Assembly: GCF_016862915.1 (NCBI RefSeq) | Contig: NZ_BONW01000042.1 | Span: forward strand, 124,001 to 188,000 | DNA length: 64,000 nucleotides | Direction: 5' to 3' | Origin: Plantactinospora endophytica | GTDB lineage: Bacteria; Actinomycetota; Actinomycetes; Mycobacteriales; Micromonosporaceae | Shown: piece by piece, positions 15,756-25,406 of the stretch | How positions within the stretch are numbered: position 1 is the first letter of the stretch | Layout of the letters: each line of letters opens with the position of its first letter | Position numbers and translations under genes: made by a program | The notes under the pieces: generated by a model | The model's input: the letters and a program-made list of their open reading frames with translations, nothing else | The model's database searches: none | Told to the model about the DNA's origin: nothing

Positions 15756-18632
15756 ATGATGAACCGAAGAACCCCACCGCGTCGTACCATCGCCGGCGTC
15801 GTGCTGGCCACGGTCGCGGCGCTGCTGCCGCCGCTGGTCGCGGTCAGCGTCGCCGCCCCGCCCGCGACGGCGGCACCGCCGCCGACCACCCAGTTCGAGA
15901 AGGTCAAGCTCGACGGCGGGCTCTCCATGGGCGAGCCGATCGAGCTTTCCGTGCTGCCGGACGGCAAGGTGCTCTACATCAACCGGGGCACCAGCTCCGG
16001 CGGCGGCCAGGTCCGGCTCTACAACCCGGCCACCGGCTCGACCACCGTCGCGCTGACGTTGCAGCTCGACGCCCGGTTCGAGGACGGGCTGATCGGGATC
16101 ACCCTGCACCCGCGCTTCGCCACCAACCGCTGGGTGTACCTGTTCTATTCGCCGGTCGCGAACCCGCTGGTCAACCGGATCTCCCGGTTCACCTTCAACA
16201 CCAGCACCCTGCAACTGGGCAGTGAGACCAGGCTGATCGAGTGGCCCACCGAGCGGCGGCTCTGCTGTCACTCGGCCGGCTCGATGACCTGGGACAGCGC
16301 CGAGAACCTCTACTTCGCGGTCGGCGACAACACCAACTCCGGCGGCGACTCCGCCGGGATGGCGCCGATCGACGAGCGGTCCGGCCGCGACCCGCAGTAC
16401 GACGCGCAGCGGACCTCGGGCAACACCAACGACCTGCGCGGGAAGATCAACCGGATTCATCCGGAGGACAACGGGACCTACACGATCCCGTCCGGCAACC
16501 TCTTCGCGCCGGGTACGGCGCAGACCCGGCCCGAGATCTACATCATGGGGGTACGGAACCCGTACCGGATCTGGGTCGACAAGAAGACCTCGAACACCCT
16601 GTACTGGGGCGAGGTCGGGCCGGATGCGGGTGCCACCATCGCCAACCGGGGGCCGGCGGCGTACGACGAGTACAACCGGGCCACCGCGCCGGGCAACCAC
16701 GGCTGGCCGTACTGCGGTGGGCCGAACGTCGCCTACAACGACTGGAACTTCGCCACCAACCAGCCGCGCGGCTGGTTCCCGTGTGGCGGCAGCACCGGCC
16801 CCGTCAACAACTCGCCGAACAACACCGGGCAGCAGCAGTTGCCGGCGACCCGGGGCGCGCTGGTCTGGGAGCAGCACGGCGGCAGCCGGGAGTGGCCGGC
16901 GCTGGACAACCCGGGCGGCTGCGGCTCGCCGAACCACGCCGAGGTCTACCACTACGACCCGAACCTCAACTCCGAGGTGAAGTGGCCGGCGTACTACGAC
17001 AACAAGCTGATCATCACCGAGTACTGCCGCAACTGGATCAAGGAGGTCCAGTTCGACAACGGCAACCCGCGTACCGGCAACCCGACCATCATCGAGCCGG
17101 TCCTCGCCGGGATGCAGTTCGTGCACCCGATCGACATGGAGTTCGGCCCCGACGGCTCGCTCTACCTGCTGGAGTACGGCAACGGCTACTTCTCCGGTGA
17201 CGTCGCCGCCGGCCTCTACAAAATCAACTACGTCGCCGGTGGCCGCTCCCCGACCGCCGTCGCCACCGCCAACCGGGACAACGGGCTCGCCCCGCTCCAG
17301 GTCAGCTTCTCCAGCGCCGGCAGCTCCGACCCGGACGGCAACCCGCTGACGTACGCCTGGGACTTCGACAGCAACGGCACCGTCGACTCGACGGCCGCGA
17401 ACCCGACGTACACCTACACCACAAACGGTGACAAGCGGGCCCGGCTGACCGTGAACGACGGTACCGGCCGGTCCGGCACCACGCAGATCGCCATCGTGGT
17501 CGGCAACAACCGGCCGACGGTCACCCTGGACGGGCTGCCGAACGGCGGCATGATCTCGTGGAACGAGAACATCACCTCCACCGGTACCGCCACCGACCCG
17601 CAGGACGGCACCGTGCCCTGCGCCAACGTGGTGATCCGGGCCGCGCTCGGGCACCAGGAGCACGCGCACGAGGAGGGCCAGGGCACCGGCTGCGGCTTCA
17701 CCGTCAACACCGGACCGGTGCACGCCGGCCCGGACTCGGTGCTCTTCTTCGTGCTCCGGTCCAGCTACACCGACCGGGGCGCCACCGGCGCGGTCCCGCT
17801 GACCGGCGAGAAGGAGATCACCCTCTGGCCGAAGCAGTGGCAGGCCGAGCACTACGTCTCGCTCAACGGCCCGCAGGTGATCAACGCCGCCGGCGCCGAG
17901 GGCGGCCGGCGGCTCGGTGACATCCAGACCGGCGAGTACGTCCGGCACCACGCGGTGAGCCTGAAGGGCATCACCGGGGTACGGGCCCGGGTCTCGTCGG
18001 ACAAGGCCGGCAACGTCGTCTCCTTCCGGTACGACTCGCCGACCGGCCCCGAGGTCGCTCGGGTGACCGTGCCGAACACCGGCGGCTGGGACAACTACAC
18101 CGAGGTCACCGCCCCGGTCACCAAGCCGGACGACGGTACCCACGACCTCTACGTCGTCTTCACCGGCGGCAGCGGCGGCGCCCTGCTCGACCTGGACAGC
18201 TACACCTTCACCGGCGCCGGGGTCAGCACCCCGGTCGGCGGCGGCGGTACGCGTACCGGGGCGATCCGGGGCATGAACAAGTGCGTCGACGTCAACGCCG
18301 GTGGCACCGCCGACGGTACCCGGGTCCAGATGTGGGACTGCATCGCCGGCTCGGCCAACCAGACGTGGACGCTGCCCGGCGACGGCACGATCCGGGCGCT
18401 CGGCAAGTGCCTGGACGTGGCGGCCAGCGGCACCACCAACGGCACCCTGGTGCAGCTCTGGACCTGCAACAGCAGCGGGGCGCAGCAGTGGGTGGCCGGT
18501 GCCAACGGCAGTCTACGCAACCCGCAGTCGAACCGCTGCCTGGACATCCCCGCCTCCAACCCGAGCAACGGCCGGCAGTTGCAGATCTACGACTGCAACG
18601 CCTCTGGGGCGCAGAACTGGACCCTGCCCTGA
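15756..18632 (+). CDS. Secreted PQQ-dependent sugar dehydrogenase with PKD, CBM6-like and ricin-type lectin domains
   Basis: A 958-aa exported protein. After the signal (to about residue 44) comes a soluble glucose/sorbosone dehydrogenase-type beta-propeller (about 45-490), with GLIGITLHPRFATNRWVYLF, CCHSAGSMTWD and GNTNDLRGKINRIHP. These enzymes oxidise sugars with PQQ. A PKD domain follows (about 495-585), a calcium-binding-like linker with GHQEHAHEEGQGTGC, a CBM6-like domain (about 694-825) and a ricin-type beta-trefoil (about 832-958) with QW motifs. ATG 15756 is followed by ATG 15759, which has the better spacing from GGAG. A homologue lies at 20605-23436. Confidence 0.88.
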   Translation: MMNRRTPPRRTIAGVVLATVAALLPPLVAVSVAAPPATAAPPPTTQFEKVKLDGGLSMGEPIELSVLPDGKVLYINRGTSSGGGQVRLYNPATGSTTVALTLQLDARFEDGLIGITLHPRFATNRWVYLFYSPVANPLVNRISRFTFNTSTLQLGSETRLIEWPTERRLCCHSAGSMTWDSAENLYFAVGDNTNSGGDSAGMAPIDERSGRDPQYDAQRTSGNTNDLRGKINRIHPEDNGTYTIPSGNLFAPGTAQTRPEIYIMGVRNPYRIWVDKKTSNTLYWGEVGPDAGATIANRGPAAYDEYNRATAPGNHGWPYCGGPNVAYNDWNFATNQPRGWFPCGGSTGPVNNSPNNTGQQQLPATRGALVWEQHGGSREWPALDNPGGCGSPNHAEVYHYDPNLNSEVKWPAYYDNKLIITEYCRNWIKEVQFDNGNPRTGNPTIIEPVLAGMQFVHPIDMEFGPDGSLYLLEYGNGYFSGDVAAGLYKINYVAGGRSPTAVATANRDNGLAPLQVSFSSAGSSDPDGNPLTYAWDFDSNGTVDSTAANPTYTYTTNGDKRARLTVNDGTGRSGTTQIAIVVGNNRPTVTLDGLPNGGMISWNENITSTGTATDPQDGTVPCANVVIRAALGHQEHAHEEGQGTGCGFTVNTGPVHAGPDSVLFFVLRSSYTDRGATGAVPLTGEKEITLWPKQWQAEHYVSLNGPQVINAAGAEGGRRLGDIQTGEYVRHHAVSLKGITGVRARVSSDKAGNVVSFRYDSPTGPEVARVTVPNTGGWDNYTEVTAPVTKPDDGTHDLYVVFTGGSGGALLDLDSYTFTGAGVSTPVGGGGTRTGAIRGMNKCVDVNAGGTADGTRVQMWDCIAGSANQTWTLPGDGTIRALGKCLDVAASGTTNGTLVQLWTCNSSGAQQWVAGANGSLRNPQSNRCLDIPASNPSNGRQLQIYDCNASGAQNWTLP

Positions 18633-18651
18633 TTTCGCTCGGCTGATCCGT

Positions 18652-18752
18652 CCGCTGGCCGGTTACCCCCGGTGCCGGCCAGCGGCACCGCCGCCCGGAA
18701 CGGGTGGCGGACGGCCCGGAGGGCTGCCCCTCGGCAAGGCGGCCCTCCGGGC
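18652..18752 (+). terminator. Two consecutive terminator hairpins
   Basis: CCGCTGGCCGG (18652-18662) pairs with 18675-18685, then GCCCGGAGGGC (18714-18724) pairs with 18742-18752. Both stems are perfect 11 bp. They separate the dehydrogenase gene from the ThuA gene. Confidence 0.55.
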
Positions 18753-18780
18753 ACCGAACCCCCGCTAGCTAGGAGCTTCC

Positions 18781-20511
18781 ATGCGCAGACGTCTCCTCAC
18801 CGGCGTGGCCGCGGCCCTCGCCGCCGGTCTCGCCCTGGCCGCCGGGGTCACGGCGGTGGCACCGGAACCGGCCGAGGCCGCCCCGCTGACCCGGGTACTG
18901 GTCTTCTCCAAGACCGCCGGCTTCCGGCACTCCGCCATCGCACCCGGGATCGCCGCGATCCGGCAACTCGGCACCGCCAACGGCTTCACCGTGACCGCCA
19001 CCGAGGACGCGGCGGCGTTCAGCACCGGCAACCTCGGCCAGTACCAGGCGGTGGTCTTCCTGAACACCACCGGCGACGTACTCAACGCCAGCCAGCAGAC
19101 CGCGTTCCAGTCGTACATCGCGGGCGGTGGCGGGTACGTCGGGGTGCACGCCGCCGCCGACACCGAGTACGACTGGGCCTGGTACGGCGGGCTGGTCGGG
19201 GCGTACTTCGCCTCGCACCCGGCGACCCAGCAGGCCCGGATCAGGGTCGAGGACCGGGGCAACGTCTCCACCTCGCACCTGCCGGCAACCTGGACCCGCA
19301 CCGACGAGTGGTACAACTACCGGACCAACCCCCGGTCCCAGGTGAAGGTGCTGGCCAGCCTGGACGAGTCGTCGTACAGCGGCGGGTCGATGGGTGGCGA
19401 CCATCCGATCACCTGGTGCCAGAACTACGGCGGCGGACGGTCCTGGTACACCGGACTCGGGCACACCGACGAGTCGTACTCGGATCCGAACTTCACCCGG
19501 ATGCTGCTCGGTGGCCTGCGGATCGCGGCGGGGGCCGCGCCGGCCGACTGCCGGCCGGAGACCGGCTACACCGCGATCTTCGACGGCACCCAGGCCACCT
19601 TCGGGCAGTGGCGGCAGGCCGGGCCGGGCGGGTTCACCCTGGCCGACGGCACGCTGACCTCGTTCGGCGGGATGGGGCTGCTCTGGTTCCCGGTCCGCAC
19701 CTACGCCAACTACTCGCTCAAGGTCGACTGGATGATGCCGGGCGACGACAACGGCGGCGTCTTCATCGGCTTCCCCGACCCGGCCGGTGACCCGTGGCGG
19801 CCGGTCGACGCCGGCCACGAGATCCAGATCGACGCCACCGACGCCGACCCGTCCCGGACCACCGGCAGTGTCTACAGCTTCTCCGCGCCGAACGCCACGA
19901 TCCGCAACGCCGCGCTGAACCCGCCCGGCTCGTGGAACACGTACGAGATCGGCGTACACGGCCAGCGGGTCGAGGTCTGGCTCAACGGCGTCAAGGTGAA
20001 CGACTACACCAGCACCCGGAACATCGCCAACGGCTACATCGGACTCCAGAACGACGGCGCCGGGCTGGACATCAACTACCGCAACGTCCGGATCAAGACC
20101 GACGGGCCGACCCAGCCGCCCGCGACCGACCTGGCCCGGGGCAAGTCCGTCACCGCCACCAGCGTCGAGCCGGGCAGCCCGCACGTGGCGGCGAACGCGG
20201 TCGACGGCAACTCCGGTACCCGCTGGGGCAGCGCGTACTCCGACCCGCAGTCGATCACAGTCGACCTCGGCGCGGCGTACCCGCTGAACCGGGTGCGGCT
20301 GAACTGGGAGACCGCGTACGGGCGGGCGTACCAGATCCAGGTCTCGCCGAACAACTCCACCTGGACCCAGGTCTACGCGACGACCACCGGTGACGGCGGC
20401 GTCGACGACGTGCCGATCTCGGCCAACGGCCGGTACGTCCGGATCACCGGTACCCAGCGGGCCACCCAGTGGGGCTACTCGCTCTGGGACCTGAACGTCT
20501 ACGGCGGCTGA
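18781..20511 (+). CDS. Secreted ThuA-DUF1080 (3-keto-disaccharide hydrolase-like)-F5/8C protein
   Basis: A 576-aa exported protein with a signal to about residue 33. A ThuA-like class I glutamine-amidotransferase fold is at about 36-245 (VLVFSKTAGFRHSAI; MGGDHPITWCQNYGGGRSWY). A DUF1080/3-keto-glycoside hydrolase-like jelly roll is at about 260-440 (YTAIFDGTQATFGQW; MPGDDNGGVFIGFPDP; NTYEIGVHGQRVEVWLNG). An F5/8 type C (discoidin) carbohydrate-binding domain is at about 450-576. ThuA and DUF1080 proteins act on oxidised (3-keto) sugars in known pathways, which fits the two neighbouring sugar dehydrogenases. AGGAG lies just before the ATG. Confidence 0.88.
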   Translation: MRRRLLTGVAAALAAGLALAAGVTAVAPEPAEAAPLTRVLVFSKTAGFRHSAIAPGIAAIRQLGTANGFTVTATEDAAAFSTGNLGQYQAVVFLNTTGDVLNASQQTAFQSYIAGGGGYVGVHAAADTEYDWAWYGGLVGAYFASHPATQQARIRVEDRGNVSTSHLPATWTRTDEWYNYRTNPRSQVKVLASLDESSYSGGSMGGDHPITWCQNYGGGRSWYTGLGHTDESYSDPNFTRMLLGGLRIAAGAAPADCRPETGYTAIFDGTQATFGQWRQAGPGGFTLADGTLTSFGGMGLLWFPVRTYANYSLKVDWMMPGDDNGGVFIGFPDPAGDPWRPVDAGHEIQIDATDADPSRTTGSVYSFSAPNATIRNAALNPPGSWNTYEIGVHGQRVEVWLNGVKVNDYTSTRNIANGYIGLQNDGAGLDINYRNVRIKTDGPTQPPATDLARGKSVTATSVEPGSPHVAANAVDGNSGTRWGSAYSDPQSITVDLGAAYPLNRVRLNWETAYGRAYQIQVSPNNSTWTQVYATTTGDGGVDDVPISANGRYVRITGTQRATQWGYSLWDLNVYGG

Positions 20512-20538
20512 CCCCGCCACTCCCCTCGTCCCCACCAC

Positions 20539-20577
20539 GCGTGGGCCGCGTCCCGCGATCCGGGGCGCGGCCCACGC
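20539..20577 (+). terminator. Strong hairpin terminator
   Basis: GCGTGGGCCGCG (20539-20550) pairs perfectly with 20566-20577 and is extended inward by 5 more pairs around a 5-base loop. Confidence 0.75.
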
Positions 20578-20604
20578 ACCCCCGCCACCAGAAGGAAGGT
20601 CCCC

Positions 20605-23436
20605 GTGACACCGCACCCCACCAGACGACGGCCGTGGTCGTTGGCGACCGCGACCGTCGCCACCGCCGCGGCGGTCTTCGCCGCGCTGCCGATGGCGGCG
20701 GCCCAGGCCGACCCGGTCCCCGCCGCCGACTACCAGCAGGTCACCCTCGCCACCGGCTCGGCCGAGATCGGCGAGGCGATGTCCCTGGCCGTGCTGCCGA
20801 ACCGGTCGGTGGTGCACACCGCCCGCAACGGCACCGTCCGGGTCACCGACGCGGCCGGCAACACCAAGGTCGCCGGCAACATCCCGGTCTACACCCACGA
20901 CGAGGAGGGGTTGCAGGGCGTCGCCGCCGACCCGAACTTCGCCAGCAACCGCTTCGTCTACCTCTACTACTCGCCGCCGCTGAGCACCCCGGCCGGGGAC
21001 GCCCCGACCACCGGCACCGCCGCCGACTTCGAGCGGTGGAAGGGGCACCTGCGGCTGTCCCGGTTCACCATGAACGCCGACGACACGCTCAACATGGGCA
21101 GCGAGCGGGTGGTCCTCCAGGTGCCGAACGACCGGGGGCAGTGCTGCCACGTCGGCGGCGACATCGACTTCGACGCCGCCGGCAACCTGTACCTGTCGAC
21201 CGGTGACGACACCAACCCGTTCGAGTCGAACTCGTACACCCCGATCGACGAGCGGACCAACCGGAACCCGCAGTTCGACGCGCAGCGCTCCTCCGGCAAC
21301 ACCAACGACCTGCGCGGCAAGGTGCTCCGGATCAAGCCGCAGGCCGATGGCACGTACACCGTGCCGTCCGGCAACATGTTCGCGCCGGGCACCGCCGGAA
21401 CGCGGCCGGAGATCTACGCGATGGGCTTCCGGAACCCGTTCCGGATGAGCGTCGACAAGGCGACCGGGATCGTCTACCTCGGTGACTACGGGCCGGACGC
21501 GGGCGTCGGCGACGCCAACCGGGGTCCGGGCGGACAGGTCGAGTTCAACCGGATCACCGGGCCGGGCAACTACGGCTGGCCGTACTGCACCGGCACGAAC
21601 ACCACGTCGGAGACGTACAACGAGTACACCTTCCCGTCCGGGCCGTCGCAGGCGAAGTACAACTGCGCGGGCGGGCCGACCAACAACTCGTTCCGGAACA
21701 CCGGCCTGACCACCCTGCCGGCCGCCAAGCCGAGCTGGATCAAGTACGGCGACGCCGGCTCGCCACCCGAGTTCGGCGGCGGTTCCGAGTCGCCGATGGG
21801 CGGCCCCGTCTACCGGTACGACGCCAACCTCAACTCCAGCATCAAGTTCCCGGCCTCGCTCAACGGCCGCTTCTTCGCCGGTGAGTACGGCCGGCGCTGG
21901 ATCAAGGCGATCGCGGTCAACGCCGACGGCTCGCCCGGGGAGATCAGTGACTTCCCGTGGCGGGGTACCCAGGTGATGGACCAGGCGTTCGGCCCGGACG
22001 GCGCGCTCTACGTGCTCGACTACGGCACCGGCTCGGGCAACCAGGCGCTGTACCGGATCGAGTACATCGGCGGCGGCAACCGCAGCCCGATCGCGGTGGC
22101 GAACGCCAACCGCACCTCCGGACCGAGCCCGCTGACCATCAACTTCTCCTCGGCCGGCAGCTCCGACCCGGAGGGCGGGGCGCTGAGCTACCTGTGGACG
22201 TTCGGCGACGGTACGACGTCGACGGCGGCGAACCCGACGAAGACGTACACCACGAACGGGCGGTACACGCCGACGTTGCGGGTCACCGACCCGGCCGGGC
22301 TGACCGCCACCGCCAGCCTGGTGGTCACGGTCGGCAACACGGCGCCGACGATCAACCTGACCGTGCCCGGCAACGGTGCGCTGTTCAGCTTCGGCGACAC
22401 CGTCCCGTACCAGGTGACGGTGAGCGACCCGGAGGACGGCACCATCGACTGTGCCCGGGTCCGGGTCGGGTACGCCCTCGGGCACGACAGCCACGCCCAC
22501 GACATCACCTCGAAGACCGGCTGCTCCGGAACCATCGCCGTGCCGGTGGACGGTGAGCACGACGCCGCCGCGAACATCTACGGCGTCTTCATCGCCAGCT
22601 ACACCGACAACGGCGGCCTGACCTCGCAGAGCAGCCGGACGCTGCAACCGAGGCACCGCCAGGGTGAGCACTTCGGCGCCCAGTCCGGCGGGGTGCAGAC
22701 CGCCGCGCACGCCGCCGCCGAGGGCGGTGCGACGGCCGGGTTCATCGACAACAACGACTGGATTTCCTACCAGCCGTACCAGCTCGGCAACGCCACCCGG
22801 TTCACCGCGCGGGTCTCCTCCGGCGGCCCCGGCGGCACCATCGAGGTCCGGGCCGGCTCGGCCACCGGAACCCTGCTCGGCACCGTCGCGGTGGCGAACA
22901 CCGGTAGCTGGGACACCTTCACCAACGTCGCGACCAACCTGACCAACCAACCGTCCGGGACGACCACGCTCTTCCTGGTCTTCAAGGGCGGCGCCGGCAA
23001 CCTCTTCGACGTGGACTCGTTCACCTTCGCCACCGGCACCACCGGCGGCACCGGGACGGGCCTGCGGGCGGGGGCGAACAACCAGTTCGTCAGCGCCGTC
23101 GGCGCCAGCCCGCTGATCGCCAACAAGGCGACCATCGGCACCACCGAACAGTTCGACCTGGTCGACCTGGGCGGCGGCAACGTGGCGCTGCGGGCGCGGA
23201 GCACCGGAATGTACGTCTGCGCCGAGAACGCCGGGGCGAACCCGCTGGTCGCCAACCGGGCGTCGGCCGGCTCGTGGGAGACGTTCGCGCTGGTCCGCAA
23301 CTCGGACGGCACGATCAGCCTGCGGGCCACCGTGAACAACATGTACGTCGCCGCCGACAACGCCGGGGCGAACCCGCTGATCGCCAACCGGACCGCGATC
23401 GGTCCGTGGGAGAAGTTCACCACCGTCACCGGCTGA
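20605..23436 (+). CDS. Secreted PQQ-dependent sugar dehydrogenase with PKD, CBM6-like and fascin-like beta-trefoil domains
   Basis: A 943-aa exported paralogue of 15756-18632. After a signal (to about 34) comes the propeller (about 38-490: EEGLQGVAADPNFASNRFVY; CCHVGGDIDFDAAG; GNTNDLRGKVLRIKP), then PKD (about 495-580), a linker with GHDSHAHDITSKTGC, a CBM6-like domain (about 680-810) and a C-terminal fascin-like trefoil (about 815-943), where the paralogue has a ricin trefoil. The HP of the paralogue's TLHPRF segment is DP here. The GTG start has GAAGGAAGG upstream. The trefoil is close to those of the GH95-like and GH99-like genes. Confidence 0.88.
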   Translation: MTPHPTRRRPWSLATATVATAAAVFAALPMAAAQADPVPAADYQQVTLATGSAEIGEAMSLAVLPNRSVVHTARNGTVRVTDAAGNTKVAGNIPVYTHDEEGLQGVAADPNFASNRFVYLYYSPPLSTPAGDAPTTGTAADFERWKGHLRLSRFTMNADDTLNMGSERVVLQVPNDRGQCCHVGGDIDFDAAGNLYLSTGDDTNPFESNSYTPIDERTNRNPQFDAQRSSGNTNDLRGKVLRIKPQADGTYTVPSGNMFAPGTAGTRPEIYAMGFRNPFRMSVDKATGIVYLGDYGPDAGVGDANRGPGGQVEFNRITGPGNYGWPYCTGTNTTSETYNEYTFPSGPSQAKYNCAGGPTNNSFRNTGLTTLPAAKPSWIKYGDAGSPPEFGGGSESPMGGPVYRYDANLNSSIKFPASLNGRFFAGEYGRRWIKAIAVNADGSPGEISDFPWRGTQVMDQAFGPDGALYVLDYGTGSGNQALYRIEYIGGGNRSPIAVANANRTSGPSPLTINFSSAGSSDPEGGALSYLWTFGDGTTSTAANPTKTYTTNGRYTPTLRVTDPAGLTATASLVVTVGNTAPTINLTVPGNGALFSFGDTVPYQVTVSDPEDGTIDCARVRVGYALGHDSHAHDITSKTGCSGTIAVPVDGEHDAAANIYGVFIASYTDNGGLTSQSSRTLQPRHRQGEHFGAQSGGVQTAAHAAAEGGATAGFIDNNDWISYQPYQLGNATRFTARVSSGGPGGTIEVRAGSATGTLLGTVAVANTGSWDTFTNVATNLTNQPSGTTTLFLVFKGGAGNLFDVDSFTFATGTTGGTGTGLRAGANNQFVSAVGASPLIANKATIGTTEQFDLVDLGGGNVALRARSTGMYVCAENAGANPLVANRASAGSWETFALVRNSDGTISLRATVNNMYVAADNAGANPLIANRTAIGPWEKFTTVTG

Positions 23437-23514
23437 GCACCGCCGGGCCGGGCCGGTGCAGTCGGCGTCCCCCGACCGCATCGCCCGGTCCGGCGTCACT
23501 ACGGAGGTAATGCC

Positions 23515-25026
23515 ATGTACTCGAAAACACGCTGGCTGCGGAGCGTCGCCGCCACCCTGCTGCTGGCGGCCGGGCTCACCGCACCGGCCGCCTCGGCGGC
23601 AGCCGCCGCGCCGCCGGGCACCGAAGCGCCGATCGCGGCGGCGGCACCGCCGCAGACCGCCGACAACGTGCACATCTTCTACTACTCCTGGTACGGCAAC
23701 CCGGCCCATTCCGGCAGCTACCGGCACTGGCAGCAGGGCGGGCACACCCCGCCGCAGGACATCGGCGCCAACTTCTACCCGACGCTGGGGGCGTACGACT
23801 CCGGTGACCCGGCGGCGGTGCGGCAGCACATGGCCTGGATCAGCCGGGCCGGCGTGGGCGTGGTCGTGCACAGTTGGTGGGGGCAGGGCTCCTTCGAGGA
23901 CAACCTGACTCCGGTGGTACTGGACGCCGCCGCCGAACACGGCCTCAAGGTCGCCTGGCACATGGAGCCGTACACCGGGCGGACCGCCGCCTCGACCGTC
24001 GCCGACATCAACTACATCCACAACCGGTACGGCGGCCACCCGGCCTTCTACCGGGACGCCGCGCACGGCAACCGGTCGGCGTTCTACGTCTTCGAGAGCC
24101 TGCGGATCACCGACTGGACCCCGTTGGAGCAGGTCAAGGGGAACAGCATCGTGCTGGCCCAGACCACCGACACCACGAAGGTCGCGCACTTCGGCGGGAT
24201 GTACACCTACGACGGCATCGCCGGGGCGACCGCGCCCGGCTGGGCCAACGCCAGCGCCTTCTGCAAGGCCAACGGCCTGGTCTGGGCACCCTCGGTGGCA
24301 CCGGGCTACCTGGACGACCGGGCGGTACCCGGCAACACCACCCCGACCGTGGACCGGGCCAACGGCGCGGCGTACGACCGGCAGTGGGGCAACGCGCTGA
24401 ACGCGGCGAACGGCTCGCCGACCTGGGTCTCCATCACCTCGTTCAACGAGTGGCACGAGGGTTCCACGATCGAGCCGGCCCGCAGCAGCCCGCCGGCCGG
24501 ACACGGCTACCTGACCTACTCCGGCGCGTACGGGCAGACCGGCACCGCCGCCGAGACCGCGTACCTGGACCGGACCCGGTACTGGGTGCGCCAGTTCAAC
24601 CCGGCCGTCGGCCCGGGGACGGGACCGGATCCCAACCCGGTTCGGCCGGTGAGCCTGCGCGCCCACGCCAACGGCCGGTACGTCACCGCCGGCACCGCCC
24701 CGCTGATCGCCAGCCGGACCGCGATCGGTACGGCGGAACAGTTCGACCTGGTGGAACTCGGCGGCGGCAACGTCGCGCTGCGCGCCCGCGCCAACGGCCA
24801 GTACGTCGCCGCCGAGAACGCCGGGGCCGCGCCGCTGGTCGCCAACCGGGCGACGGTCGGCGGCTGGGAGACGTTCGCGCTGGTCCGCAACGGTGACGGC
24901 AGCGTGAGCCTGCGCGCCCTGGTGAACAACCGGTACGTGGTCGCCGAGAACGCCGGGGCCGCACCGCTGGTCGCCAACCGCACCGGGATCGGCCCGTGGG
25001 AGCGGTTCGACCTGGTCGGCGGCTGA
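23515..25026 (+). CDS. Secreted GH99-like (endo-alpha-1,2-mannosidase family) enzyme with fascin-like beta-trefoil
   Basis: A 503-aa exported protein with a signal to about residue 30. The catalytic barrel (about 55-365) opens with NVHIFYYSWYGNP and carries SWWGQGSFEDN and SFNEWHEGSTIEPA. The last matches the GH99/GH71-type WNEWHEGT-IEP active-site motif with its two glutamates. Residues about 375-503 are a three-repeat fascin-like trefoil. GH99 enzymes cut internal alpha-mannosidic (or alpha-glucosyl-mannose) bonds, so a yeast-mannan or glycan target is plausible. GGAGG lies 6 bases before the ATG. Last gene of the five-gene run. Confidence 0.85.
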   Translation: MYSKTRWLRSVAATLLLAAGLTAPAASAAAAAPPGTEAPIAAAAPPQTADNVHIFYYSWYGNPAHSGSYRHWQQGGHTPPQDIGANFYPTLGAYDSGDPAAVRQHMAWISRAGVGVVVHSWWGQGSFEDNLTPVVLDAAAEHGLKVAWHMEPYTGRTAASTVADINYIHNRYGGHPAFYRDAAHGNRSAFYVFESLRITDWTPLEQVKGNSIVLAQTTDTTKVAHFGGMYTYDGIAGATAPGWANASAFCKANGLVWAPSVAPGYLDDRAVPGNTTPTVDRANGAAYDRQWGNALNAANGSPTWVSITSFNEWHEGSTIEPARSSPPAGHGYLTYSGAYGQTGTAAETAYLDRTRYWVRQFNPAVGPGTGPDPNPVRPVSLRAHANGRYVTAGTAPLIASRTAIGTAEQFDLVELGGGNVALRARANGQYVAAENAGAAPLVANRATVGGWETFALVRNGDGSVSLRALVNNRYVVAENAGAAPLVANRTGIGPWERFDLVGG

Positions 25027-25031
25027 CCGGC

Positions 25032-25067
25032 CACGGCGGGTGGCCCCGGCCAGGGCCACCCGCCGTG
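25032..25067 (+). terminator. Strong hairpin terminator
   Basis: CACGGCGGGTGGCC (25032-25045) pairs perfectly with 25054-25067 around an 8-base loop, 6 bases after the GH99-like stop. From 25068 to 25406 no gene is seen; the region must hold the promoter of the next gene. Confidence 0.8.
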
Positions 25068-25406
25068 CCCCGGCCGGCGGTTCCGCCGCCGGGCTGGGTT
25101 TGAGTACCGGCCGGCGCGACCCGAGCCGACACAGATCCGCACCCTCGGCCGCGACGGCCCCCTCGACCTCGTTCGGGTCCGTGGTCACGGACTCCGGCGG
25201 CTGGTCGGGCAGGCATGTCAAGGCCGGCCGATACTCCTTCCGCTGTCGGATGACGGCGGGGCACCGGGCGACGGACGACCTTGCGACGCTTCTTCGCGTC
25301 ACCATAGCGTCACCGACAGACATCGATCCCTCGGCTACCGGCAGCCGGGCACGGCACGGCGTCCCGGCATCCGCCCGGCCGGGGTAGTTGCGTCGGAAGG
25401 ACAAGC

